Part shown: positions 42,232-50,616 of the stretch, piece by piece
How positions within the stretch are numbered: position 1 is the stretch's first letter
How the letters are laid out: every line of letters begins with the position of its first letter
DNA from: CAZTTH01 sp964615975
GTDB lineage: Bacteria; Verrucomicrobiota; Lentisphaeria; JABSQK01; JAJFLO01
Direction of reading: 5' to 3'
DNA: 57,620 nucleotides
Assembly (NCBI GenBank): GCA_964615975.1
Contig: CAZTTH010000022.1
Location: forward strand, 1-57,620
The notes under the pieces: model-generated
Database searches by the model: none
What the model was told of the DNA's origin: nothing
What the model saw: only the letters and a program-made list of their open reading frames with translations
Program-made: the position numbers and the translations under genes

Positions 42232-43533
42232 TTAATCCACGTGTGCGTTGGTGGTTTTGAGCACTTGAAGGAGTACCGGGACCAGGTGGGAGATAGTGCC
42301 GGCTCCCATCACCATTATGACCTCAGGAAGACACCTATTCGAGATTACAGTGCGCGCCAGTTCTGAGTACGATTCTTCGTGATAGGTGGCGGGGATGGCG
42401 GTAATCCGATCGACAATCTCACGGGCGCCGCTGGCGCATCCATCCTTTATCCAGGCTTCGAATGGAGTAGTAACCAGGACAGTGTCGGCCCGGCTTAGTT
42501 CGCGCGAAAAATCTTCGCCATAGCGCTTGACCCGCTCGTAGCGATGTGGTTGAAACACCAGGGTCAGGTGGTGATGAGGATACGATTCCCGCACCGCATC
42601 GATACTGGCGTGAATTTCCGCCGGATGATGGGCGTAATCTTCAATAATCACCAAATTGTCCTGACGAAAGCGCAGGGTTAACCGTCGATCGACGCCGGCG
42701 AAGCTTTTCAAACTTGTGATCGCGGCGTCAAAGGCCAATCCCAGTCTCATGGTCAAAGTGATTGCCAGCGCCGCGTTCAAGCGATTATGCCTTCCCGGTA
42801 TTTGCAGCTCGATTTGTGGAAAGATGGCGGCTTCCGGAAAGTATTCGACATGGGATAATCCCTGCAGCACGGCACGAGCGGTGGGAGTATCGCTCGTGAC
42901 GATATGATCCGACTGACAGGCAAAATCATAGAAACAGCGATAAAGATTCTCCTTTCCTCCCAGGCTCCAGTAATGATCATCGTCTATATTGGTGATGATC
43001 GCCGCCTTGCTTTTTAATAAGGCCTGGGTGCCATCACTTTCATCGACTTCTGTGACAAAAAACTTGCCGCTGCCAAGTGCGGCGGGAAAGGGTTGCTGAC
43101 AGATTTCCGCGCCCACCAGGTATCCCGGCCGGTATCGTGCCTGCCGCAGGATATGCGCGACCATGGCGGTGACCGTCGATTTGCCATGTGAACCAGCAAT
43201 CGCGATGGGAAAGGAGTAAAACGCGGCTATCCGGGCAAGAAACTCACCCCGGCGCATGGTTGGTATCGCCTGGTTTTGGGCAATGATTAGTTCCGGATTG
43301 TCGGCGCCGATTGCTGAGGAGTAAACGACCAGATCGGGAGCGGTGAAAGTGGCATGTGAATGGCCGATGGTGACCACCATGCCGCGGGAGCGCAACAGTC
43401 TGGTGTTGCCGGACTCAGCTTCATCCGATCCTGATACGCTGACATTGTGATCCGCTAAAATCAATGCCAGTCCGGTCATACCGGCGCCGCCGATTCCAAC
43501 AAAATGCACTGATTTCCATGGGAATGAATTCAT
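42232..43533 (-). CDS. murC: UDP-N-acetylmuramate-L-alanine ligase (MurC)
   Basis: Adds L-alanine to UDP-MurNAc, the first peptide step in peptidoglycan precursor synthesis in the cytoplasm. FVGIGGAGMTGLA and VSGSD at the N-terminus are MurC-type (not Mpl-type). The ATP loop is AGSHGKSTVTAMV (about 113-125), with VTEVDESDGT and DYAHHPAEI further on. At 433 residues it is slightly short but complete. It is not in a mur/fts cluster here; it lies upstream of the aroA-aroK fusion on the same strand, so the two may share a transcript. Confidence 0.94.
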   Translation of the reverse strand: MNSFPWKSVHFVGIGGAGMTGLALILADHNVSVSGSDEAESGNTRLLRSRGMVVTIGHSHATFTAPDLVVYSSAIGADNPELIIAQNQAIPTMRRGEFLARIAAFYSFPIAIAGSHGKSTVTAMVAHILRQARYRPGYLVGAEICQQPFPAALGSGKFFVTEVDESDGTQALLKSKAAIITNIDDDHYWSLGGKENLYRCFYDFACQSDHIVTSDTPTARAVLQGLSHVEYFPEAAIFPQIELQIPGRHNRLNAALAITLTMRLGLAFDAAITSLKSFAGVDRRLTLRFRQDNLVIIEDYAHHPAEIHASIDAVRESYPHHHLTLVFQPHRYERVKRYGEDFSRELSRADTVLVTTPFEAWIKDGCASGAREIVDRITAIPATYHEESYSELARTVISNRCLPEVIMVMGAGTISHLVPVLLQVLKTTNAHVD

Positions 43534-43759
43534 ATTATTTTTTAAAAAGGCAGTTGATTTTTGTCGCGTAAAATTTATTATTCACACACTTCTACACTCA
43601 ATCTAAGTGAGATTTCATTTCAGGCCGGTTGTCAGCGCCCGCTTGAATATTTTCATCAATCGACTTATCAGCGGGATTAACTGTGCTGGAAAGATGGCTG
43701 ACTTCAGCGACAAATCCAGCATTTAATTGGTTACCAAATGAGATCAAGGGTCAATACTT

Positions 43760-44032
43760 ATGCCTAATATAAAATCCGCATTTAAACGGATGCGGCAAAA
43801 CACCGCACGCAATCTGCGCCATCGTTCGCGCAAATCCGCCATCAGAACCCTGGAGAAAAAATACCGGGAAAAAATAGCGCAAAATGACGTCGAAACCGCC
43901 CAGGGAATCTTGAGCAAATTGACCGCGCTGTTCGACAAGGCGGCAAAAGTCGGAACCATCCCCAAAAGTCGTTGCAATCGTAAAAAATCCCGTTTAACCT
44001 TACTTTTCAACCAAACCACCACAAAAAACTAA
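43760..44032 (+). CDS. rpsT: 30S ribosomal protein S20
   Basis: A 90-residue, highly basic helical protein that binds the 5' domain of 16S rRNA. The MPNIKSAFKRMRQNTARNLRHRSRKS start and the KAAKVGTIPKSRCNRKKSRL C-terminal region are characteristic. AAGGG lies 9 bases before the ATG, a rather clear ribosome-binding site. Monocistronic as far as can be seen, with about 225 bases of non-coding sequence upstream after the divergent murC. Confidence 0.96.
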   Translation: MPNIKSAFKRMRQNTARNLRHRSRKSAIRTLEKKYREKIAQNDVETAQGILSKLTALFDKAAKVGTIPKSRCNRKKSRLTLLFNQTTTKN

Positions 44033-44055
44033 ATCCTGCACATTTATAGGTGTGG

Positions 44056-44061
44056 TATTAT
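44056..44061 (+). promoter_or_regulatory. possible extended -10 promoter element of the globin gene
   Basis: TGGTATTAT (44053-44061) resembles an extended -10 element (TGN-TATNNT) about 40 bases before the globin start. No -35 hexamer is clear at the right distance. Confidence 0.35.
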
Positions 44062-44101
44062 ACGTGTGCTAACCCAAATACAATAGATGAGGAAAATAGA
44101 T

Positions 44102-44599
44102 ATGAGAGTCGCAAACACCAAAATCACTTCATTATTTGTCATTGCCAGCATGTTAACAACCATTGCAGCCACCCAGGTTTCAGCTCAAAATGCGGCGCAG
44201 CCGGCGCCACCCGAAAAATCCTTATATGATCGATTGGGCGGTTACAACGCCATTGCCGCGGTCGTCGATGATTTTATTGGTCGATTGGTGTCAGACCCCG
44301 CAATCGGTCGCTTCTTTGTTGGGCACAGCACTGATTCCAAACAGCATATGCGGCAGTTGATCGTCGATCAGTTGTGCCAGGCTTTTGGAGGGCCCTGCGT
44401 TTACAAGGGGCGGGATATGAAGACCACCCATGATGGATTGGGAATTACCCAGGCGGATTGGGACGCCAGCGTTGCTCATTTGATTGCCACGCTTGATAAG
44501 TTCAAAGTTCCGGAAGCGGAAAAAAACCAGGTGCTGTCAGCAGCATCCGGAATGAAAGGTCAGATTGTTCAGGCTGATATCAACGGCACGCAAAAATAA
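44102..44599 (+). CDS. exported group 1 truncated haemoglobin
   Basis: A 165-residue protein: signal peptide (hydrophobic residues 10-24, cleavage likely after VSAQ), then a Pro/Ala-rich linker and a group 1 truncated globin. LYDRLGGYNAIAAVVDDF is the family's N-terminal signature. The proximal heme ligand is inferred as His110 in MKTTHDGLGI, preceded by the GGPCVYKGRDM segment. Truncated globins bind oxygen or nitric oxide; export to the periplasm is less common than the cytoplasmic form. An ATG at 44087 is in frame, but GAGGA lies 8 bases before ATG 44102, which fits the signal peptide better. A hairpin terminator follows. No redox partner is adjacent. Confidence 0.93.
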   Translation: MRVANTKITSLFVIASMLTTIAATQVSAQNAAQPAPPEKSLYDRLGGYNAIAAVVDDFIGRLVSDPAIGRFFVGHSTDSKQHMRQLIVDQLCQAFGGPCVYKGRDMKTTHDGLGITQADWDASVAHLIATLDKFKVPEAEKNQVLSAASGMKGQIVQADINGTQK

Positions 44600-44671
44600 T
44601 TATTGCTCAATCGCCAAAGCTTACTCCCAGAATAAAACGGTGAGCTTGAAATCACCTGAAAGTTGAATCGA

Positions 44672-44697
44672 ACAGCCAGCCTGACCGGGCTGGCTGT
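44672..44697 (+). terminator. intrinsic terminator between globin and proB
   Basis: A perfect 10-bp stem ACAGCCAGCC/GGCTGGCTGT with a 6-base loop, followed by TTCATTTTA. It ends the globin transcript and lies inside the upstream extension of the proB frame, which argues that proB starts after it. Confidence 0.8.
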
Positions 44698-44710
44698 TTC
44701 ATTTTACAGT

Positions 44711-45865
44711 ATGGCAACGATGGATATCTCTAGTGACCTCAATCAGCAGGCCCGGCAACAAGTCATTGCCGCCAGCAAACGCATTGTTATTAAAGTCGGT
44801 TCACGACTTCTGAACACGACTGGACACATGCCAAAAAAACAGCGGATTGCCAGTTTGATTGCGCAAATCGCACAGATTCGCGAACGCAAATATGAGGTGA
44901 TATTGGTGACCTCAGGCGCCATCAGCACTGGCATGGAATTAACCGGCATGAAAAGCCGTCCCCGGCAGATCGCCATGCTGCAGGCAATGGCATCAATCGG
45001 CCAAAGCCGGTTGATGTCGCTATACGAACAGGAATGTCAACACCATGGCTTTCACTGCGGTCAGATACTGCTTTCCTATGACGATTTGCATGATCGCAAA
45101 AAACATCTCAATTTTCGCAATTGCCTGAATGCCTTGCTGACCCAGCGGGTTTTGCCGGTAATCAACGAAAACGACACCGTGAGCACAGACGAAATATCGT
45201 TCGGCGACAATGACAAACTGGCGGCGCTGGTGGCCACCATGATCCACGCGCAATTGACAATATTATTGACCAGTGTCGAAGGGTTGTTGGAACTGAATGA
45301 TAAAGAAGGCAGACGAGTGCCCCTGGTCCGGGCGATCACGGGGGAAATTCGTTCCCTGGCACAGGGTCCCGATGGCAATCCCCATTCGATTGGCGGGATG
45401 ATCAGTAAAATCGATGCGGCGGAAATTTGCCTCGCGGCCGGGGAAAATTTATGGATTGCCGATGGGCGTGATTTTGCCATTCTGGAGAAAATTTTGGATG
45501 CTCATGATGTGGGAACGCTGTTCATGCCTTCCACAGCGCGAGTCCCGGGGGCAAAGCGCTGGCTGGCGTTTTTCTCCGAGCCTGCCGGGGACATTACCAT
45601 CGATGCCGGCGCGGTGCAGGCGCTGCAAAAGTCTGGAAAGAGTCTCTTGCCCAGCGGCATTATCGCGATTAATGGGGATTTTGATCAGGGCGATACGATT
45701 AATATCATCGCCGCTTCGGGGGCGGTGATCGCCATGGGAATCACCAATTATGGCGCCGCGGACATCGAGAAAATCAAAGGCCAAAAAAGCGCTCGGATTG
45801 CCACGATTCTGGGGCGCTGCGACTATGATGAAGTTGTGCATCGGGACAACATGGTAATATTTTGA
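44711..45865 (+). CDS. proB: glutamate 5-kinase (ProB)
   Basis: Phosphorylates glutamate as the first step of proline synthesis. The amino-acid kinase domain has RIVIKVGSRLL (near residue 21), VTSGAISTGMEL, INENDTVSTDEISFGDNDKLAA and GGMISKIDAAE. A C-terminal PUA domain holds the GDFDQGDTINI motif. The frame is open back to 44663, but that extension crosses a strong terminator hairpin, so ATG 44711 (384 residues) or 44720 (381) is the likelier start. No Shine-Dalgarno sequence is clear. proA is not adjacent. Confidence 0.95.
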   Translation: MATMDISSDLNQQARQQVIAASKRIVIKVGSRLLNTTGHMPKKQRIASLIAQIAQIRERKYEVILVTSGAISTGMELTGMKSRPRQIAMLQAMASIGQSRLMSLYEQECQHHGFHCGQILLSYDDLHDRKKHLNFRNCLNALLTQRVLPVINENDTVSTDEISFGDNDKLAALVATMIHAQLTILLTSVEGLLELNDKEGRRVPLVRAITGEIRSLAQGPDGNPHSIGGMISKIDAAEICLAAGENLWIADGRDFAILEKILDAHDVGTLFMPSTARVPGAKRWLAFFSEPAGDITIDAGAVQALQKSGKSLLPSGIIAINGDFDQGDTINIIAASGAVIAMGITNYGAADIEKIKGQKSARIATILGRCDYDEVVHRDNMVIF

Positions 45866-45890
45866 TCATTAAAAGATCTGGGCCAAAATA

Positions 45891-46730
45891 TTAACCTAAA
45901 ATCGCCTCGATCCGTTGGACTTCCGCGGTGGAAAGTGAAAACTGATCGACGTGAAGATCCTCCTTCATGTGCTGAGGATCGGTGGTGCCGGTCAATGGAA
46001 GTATCCCGATCTGCAAGGCAAAGCGAAAGATGACCTGAGCGGGGCTAATCCCTAATCGTTTAGCGCTGGCGAGTATATCCTGATCGACAAGGACTTCCCG
46101 ATTCGCGGTCAACAGCGAAAATCCCTGATAGACAATGTTATGTTCACGGCATATCAGCCTTACTTCCCGATCCCATCCCAGAGCGGCGAAACAGCGGTTC
46201 TGCACCACCATGGGTTTAACTCCTGCATGTTTACACAATTCGTTTAATTGATCCGCAGTGACATTGCTGATGCCGATCATTCTGGTTTTTCCCGTTTCAT
46301 ACACGCTTTCAATGGCGGACCATACTTCCCAGTCCGCGTCTCCCAGTCCCCGCCGGGAATAAGGGCCGTGCAGCACATAGGAATCGAGATACCCGGTATG
46401 GAGATGCGCCAATGAACTGGCGAAGGATTGCCTGACCTGGGTGCTGAGATCGGCTGAAGGATCATAGGGAGTGCGGTGATCCTGGCCGCCGACCGAAGTA
46501 AATTTGGTCTGCAGGAACAGGTCATCCCGGGCAATGCCTTGTTGCTCCAATGTCTGTAACGCCTGACCCACCAGGGCTTCCTGATAATGAATCAATTGAT
46601 TGGCGGTGTCAATAGCTCTGAAACCTGAAACTACAGCTAGTTCTACCAGCTCGGCAGTGGCCGCTTCCTTCCAGGCGGTTCCATACATGAATGAAGGTAT
46701 GGGGATGTGATTGTAGGTGATAAATACCAT
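45891..46730 (-). CDS. aldo/keto reductase
   Basis: A 279-residue NAD(P)H-dependent oxidoreductase of the aldo/keto reductase fold. The expected active-site residues are present: Asp in FRAIDTANQ, a Tyr a few residues later (LIHYQEA), Lys in FLQTKF and His in YVLHGPYS. The C-terminal PLTGTTDPQHM segment is the cofactor-binding region. The DTANQLIHY spacing differs slightly from the commonest DTAxxYxNE form. The substrate is unknown. It is convergent with proB, 25 bases away, and functionally unconnected as far as can be told. Confidence 0.93.
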   Translation of the reverse strand: MVFITYNHIPIPSFMYGTAWKEAATAELVELAVVSGFRAIDTANQLIHYQEALVGQALQTLEQQGIARDDLFLQTKFTSVGGQDHRTPYDPSADLSTQVRQSFASSLAHLHTGYLDSYVLHGPYSRRGLGDADWEVWSAIESVYETGKTRMIGISNVTADQLNELCKHAGVKPMVVQNRCFAALGWDREVRLICREHNIVYQGFSLLTANREVLVDQDILASAKRLGISPAQVIFRFALQIGILPLTGTTDPQHMKEDLHVDQFSLSTAEVQRIEAILG

Positions 46731-46993
46731 GAGCAGTACTCCACTGTCTGGTTGATTTTTGCTGGGGTAACGTTTATCCCCGGTTCATGATCGCTAAAAT
46801 TGATTCATCACACTAGAATTTGATGAATCGATCCGGGTAGTGCATTTTACGATTTCCATGATAGTTTAGGCAATTGGTATATACCTATACGCAATGTGTT
46901 GTTGTGCAATCTGTCGATATGACAATTTTATATGGGTATGGTGTCAGGTCTCGTTGCTTTAAAATCATATAATTCTGAAATGGTCATTTCCCC

Positions 46994-47893
46994 ATGTCAA
47001 CCCTACTCGATTTTAGCCCCTATTTAGCCAATTTTTCCAAGTTAATTGAATATCCGTTGTTTTACATCAAGCAATCGCCGGTGACGATGCTGTCGCTGAT
47101 CATGTTTTTTGTCGTCATCTGCATTTTTTTTATCATCTCCAAGACCCTCTGCCGGCTGATGCTGGTGAAAGCGCTGCATCATTTGCATCTGCAACGGGGC
47201 ACTGAATTCACCCTGGTGCGGGTCACCCATTATATCATCATGTTTATTGGCGCGCTGGTGGCATTTCAGTTTGTCGGTATCGACCTGAGTGGATTGGTGG
47301 TCATCTTCGGCATGTTATCCGTGGGTATCGGGTTTGGTTTGCAAAATCTGACCTCAAATTTCATCTCCGGATTGATCCTTTTATTCGAACGACCGATTTC
47401 GGTCGGCGATCGGGTGACGGTCGGGGAATACGAAGGGGATGTGATGGAAATTAATATGCGCTCGACGGAAATACGCTCGCTCAATAACATCTCGATCATC
47501 GTTCCCAATTCTGATTTTGTCTCGACCAAGGTAATCAACTGGTCGCATAGCGGGGATATGAAGATTCGCCTGCAAATCGAAGTTGGCGTATCCTACAATT
47601 CCGATATTGATCTGGTAATCAAATGCCTCAAAGAAGTTGCCAAAGAAAATCCCGATGTCCTCGAGACCCCGCCCCCGGAGATTTACCATCGCGGTTTCGG
47701 TGATTCCGCGTGGAATATGATGCTGGGAGTTTGGATTTCCAACCCCAAGAGACATAACGGAATTCGTTCCGACATCAATTGTGCCATCATTCGCAAGTTC
47801 CGCGCGAACGACATTGAGATCCCGTTCCCACAACGCGATTTGCATATTCGCTCCTCGATACCCATATCTACCCGGGCAGAGCCGGCGGACTGA
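46994..47893 (+). CDS. MscS-family mechanosensitive channel
   Basis: A 299-residue inner-membrane channel that releases solutes on hypo-osmotic shock. Three hydrophobic segments (about residues 34-55, 75-95 and 100-125) precede the pore-lining and cytoplasmic MscS core. The hallmark GIGFGLQNLTSNFISGLILLFERP (about 115-138) and VGDRVTVGEYEGDVMEINMRSTEIRSLN follow, then the alpha/beta C-terminal domain. Length is normal for a small-type MscS. It ends near a repeat-derived intergenic sequence shared with 19.9 kb. Confidence 0.94.
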   Translation: MSTLLDFSPYLANFSKLIEYPLFYIKQSPVTMLSLIMFFVVICIFFIISKTLCRLMLVKALHHLHLQRGTEFTLVRVTHYIIMFIGALVAFQFVGIDLSGLVVIFGMLSVGIGFGLQNLTSNFISGLILLFERPISVGDRVTVGEYEGDVMEINMRSTEIRSLNNISIIVPNSDFVSTKVINWSHSGDMKIRLQIEVGVSYNSDIDLVIKCLKEVAKENPDVLETPPPEIYHRGFGDSAWNMMLGVWISNPKRHNGIRSDINCAIIRKFRANDIEIPFPQRDLHIRSSIPISTRAEPAD

Positions 47894-47900
47894 CCGGTTT

Positions 47901-48033
47901 TAGTCACTCTTCTACCCACCACCGCGAAAAACAAAAAGAAATTCCCGGCGAACTGAGGCATTCGTCCGCATTGGCCAAAGCTAAAATCAGAAAGCGAAAA
48001 TTTGATTGCGGCGATGCCACTTTGGCCTATATC
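47901..48033. repeat. dispersed ~130-bp repeat, second copy
   Basis: Aligns with 19857-19990; the last 113 bases (47921-48033 against 19878-19990) match without gaps at roughly 70% identity by eye, including AAAATCAG, AAGCGAAAA/AATCGAAAA and ATTGGCC words. Like the first copy it lies between two convergent genes. Confidence 0.65.
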
Positions 48034-48063
48034 CTGATCGATGCTCCGGGTCTCACTCTCCGA

Positions 48064-48390
48064 CTATGACTGCAGTCGTGCGGAATAACAGGCTTTGATC
48101 GCGGTGGGTTTCAGGTCCGCTTTGATCAGGATTTCTTCCAATTCCTTCATTTCATAATTATCAGCAGGCAATCCAATGGTCAGAAGACCAGGGTGTGATC
48201 GGGCAATCAGGGTTGGCGGTTTTCCCGCGAAACGTGTGATCAACGCAGACAGATGATCGCGTTCGGGGGGGCTCAAATCGCGGTCAAAAGCCAGCTCGAT
48301 GGTATCGACATAAAGCCGGGGATAAAGGAGGTTGTTATTGCGAAACAGTTGGTCGTGATGATGGCGTCCATATTTATCCAGCATGATCAT
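48064..48390 (-). CDS. hypothetical 108-residue protein downstream of the Ser/Thr kinase
   Basis: A short soluble protein with no membrane segment and a mixed alpha/beta composition. HHHDQLFRNNNLLYPRLYVDTIELAFDRD and LSPPERDHLSALITRFAG are its most distinctive segments. No family is recognised. It follows the kinase on the same strand at a distance of 123 bases, so it may belong to that operon. Coding status is supported by length and amino-acid composition only. Confidence 0.55.
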   Translation of the reverse strand: MIMLDKYGRHHHDQLFRNNNLLYPRLYVDTIELAFDRDLSPPERDHLSALITRFAGKPPTLIARSHPGLLTIGLPADNYEMKELEEILIKADLKPTAIKACYSARLQS

Positions 48391-48513
48391 GGCATAATCC
48401 CTTAAGGCAACGGTTGAATGGTTTTATCCTGAATACATTCAGATTTTAGAAAAGATTGCCCGATAACCAGTGTGAGTGGAACGGCAACGGTTGAATATTC
48501 GACCGCCTGCGAT

Positions 48514-50616
48514 TTAGAGTGCGGTGAAATCATTGAGAACCTCGGTGATGTTGGCATAACGGTTGGTCCGATCCTTGGCAAGCGCCCTGGCAATGATCGC
48601 TTCCAGCTTATCCGGGGCATCGGGACGCAGGCTTTTAAGTGTGGGCGGCGGCTCATTGATTACCTTTTGGGAGAGCTCCCATAAGGTTTTCCCGGTGAAG
48701 GGCAATTTGCCGGTAAACATGAGAAAAAGGATCACCCCCAGGGAATAGATATCGGTGCGCAGATCGACATCCACTCCGGAAAATTGCTCAGGCGACATGT
48801 AATTCGGCGTGCCCACCATCGCATTGCGATTATACGCGGTGTCAGGCGATTCCGCATCGGGTTTGGTCTGGGTAATATTAATGGCGATCCCGAAGTCCAT
48901 GATCTTGAGTATGCCGCGGCGATTGATCATCATGTTTTGCGGTTTCAAATCGCGATGGACAATGCCTTCGGCATGCGCCATCGCGATGGCGGAACACATC
49001 TGCCGCGCCAGCATGATCCCCATTTTCAGGTCCAACGCGCCATTTTTGGTGATAATTTTGCTCAGATCACTGCCCTGAAAATATTCCATGGTAATATAAT
49101 TAAAGCCTTCATAGGCTCCGAAATCGTAGGTGCGCAGGACATTGCGATGAGTGATTTTGCGGGCCAGCCGGATCTCCTGTTTGAATTGTTCGAGAGTTTG
49201 TCCTTTCAGATCGGGATTGAGGAGAATCTTTAATGCCACTTGTTCCTCAAGCTCAATGTCCGCGGCCAGATAAACGATTCCCATGGCGCCGGCGCCGATG
49301 GTACGCACGATTTGATACCGTCGGTCAATGACGGCGCCGGGGGCGGCCTGATTTTTAATTTTCAAGGCCATGGTGCTGTCGGGCTGCATGGTGGTGCTGT
49401 CAGTCGCTGCGATGGTTTTGGCCTGGGGATCAAGCACCTCCATCTCCTCGGCGATGCCGGCAAGATAGTTTTCCAACTCAGCTTTTTCTTTCAGTTCGCG
49501 ACCCATTTGATAGATAGCCTGATTGAGAATGCCGACTTCGTCGTTTCGTTTGATGGTCGGCGGTTCGGGATAATTACCCTCCTGAATCCCCTTGGTGACC
49601 ACCACCAGTCCAATGATCGGACCGCTGATATGCCGTGCAATCCCATACGCCATGAAGCTGGTGAAGATGATGCAGATCAGGCCGATCACAAACACCCGGC
49701 GCTCGATGGTTTTGAATGGCCGCAATAATTCCGTGCGCGAACGATAGGAGACCGCAAAACCGATGGGCTCACCGCTGCTGGTAAGCAATGGTTTGAGGAG
49801 GGCATGAAACGTTTCTCCCTTCAAGTCGATGTCAATTTCCCGCGCGGACACATCGCGGTACAGACTGGTCCATAAATCGGGGTTGTTTTCGAGAAATGTC
49901 GCCAACCCCATCTGATTGCCCGGCAGGGTATTGTAAATTTCCACCGGAGATTCAGGCGGCAGGTTCCCCAGGCTCGGGGACATGGCGAAAAAGGCGATCT
50001 CACTGGAGGATAACATTTTAATTTCCTCCGCCATCGAGCCGGCCAGCTGATAAGCCAGGGCGATGGAACCCCGGATGATATCGCGGGCGGCATTATCGAC
50101 TACCGGGACGACCACGATTTGATAAAGTTCCCCCTTGCTTTTCATGATCCCCTGTGCCGGTTTGCCGGTTAAGGCCGACTGGAACAAGGGACTTTGCAAG
50201 ACTTCCTGGCCAATGGCGTCGACATCGTCGGAGCGTGCCAAAATTATGCCCTGGGCATTGGTAAAGATGAGAATATCGAAGTTCAGGGATTTCTTAAATT
50301 CACTGCACTGATCCTGGAGCGTGGCAGCTTCCTCGTCATATATCAAAGGGAGGAGACGCCCGTCGCGGGCAAGATTGCCCACGGTTTCCTCGATGCTTTT
50401 GAACTGGCTGGCAAGGCGGGTATCGAAAATAGATTCAGAACCGCGGATGGATTTCTCGATGGCGGCATTGGCCACCTTTTCGGCTTCGGTATTGACCTGG
50501 AAAATAATAAAAGTCAGCAACAGACAAAATGACACCAATACCAGCAGGAAAAGTTTGGTGGTTAAGCTGAATCTGACCTGTGGTATGGCGGCGGGGTTGG
50601 AATCAATAGAATTCAT
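48514..50616 (-). CDS. membrane Ser/Thr protein kinase with Cache-like sensor and HAMP
   Basis: A 700-residue receptor kinase. Transmembrane segments at about 20-42 and 308-328 flank a roughly 265-residue extracytoplasmic region resembling a double Cache sensor (DILIFTNAQGIILARSDD). A HAMP linker follows (about 328-380). The Hanks-type kinase spans about 433-700 with glycine loop GAGAMG (441-446), Lys463, HRDLKPQN (554-561) and DFG (574-576), all intact. Putting the sensor and HAMP before the kinase is unlike common PknB proteins, whose kinase is N-terminal, and mirrors histidine-kinase receptors. Its start overlaps the upstream cupredoxin lipoprotein gene by 14 bases, so the two are likely co-expressed. 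Confidence 0.94.
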   Translation of the reverse strand: MNSIDSNPAAIPQVRFSLTTKLFLLVLVSFCLLLTFIIFQVNTEAEKVANAAIEKSIRGSESIFDTRLASQFKSIEETVGNLARDGRLLPLIYDEEAATLQDQCSEFKKSLNFDILIFTNAQGIILARSDDVDAIGQEVLQSPLFQSALTGKPAQGIMKSKGELYQIVVVPVVDNAARDIIRGSIALAYQLAGSMAEEIKMLSSSEIAFFAMSPSLGNLPPESPVEIYNTLPGNQMGLATFLENNPDLWTSLYRDVSAREIDIDLKGETFHALLKPLLTSSGEPIGFAVSYRSRTELLRPFKTIERRVFVIGLICIIFTSFMAYGIARHISGPIIGLVVVTKGIQEGNYPEPPTIKRNDEVGILNQAIYQMGRELKEKAELENYLAGIAEEMEVLDPQAKTIAATDSTTMQPDSTMALKIKNQAAPGAVIDRRYQIVRTIGAGAMGIVYLAADIELEEQVALKILLNPDLKGQTLEQFKQEIRLARKITHRNVLRTYDFGAYEGFNYITMEYFQGSDLSKIITKNGALDLKMGIMLARQMCSAIAMAHAEGIVHRDLKPQNMMINRRGILKIMDFGIAINITQTKPDAESPDTAYNRNAMVGTPNYMSPEQFSGVDVDLRTDIYSLGVILFLMFTGKLPFTGKTLWELSQKVINEPPPTLKSLRPDAPDKLEAIIARALAKDRTNRYANITEVLNDFTAL

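Noticed and set aside
44663..44710. Upstream extension of proB
   Set aside because: It runs through a terminator hairpin, and the extra residues are unlike ProB.
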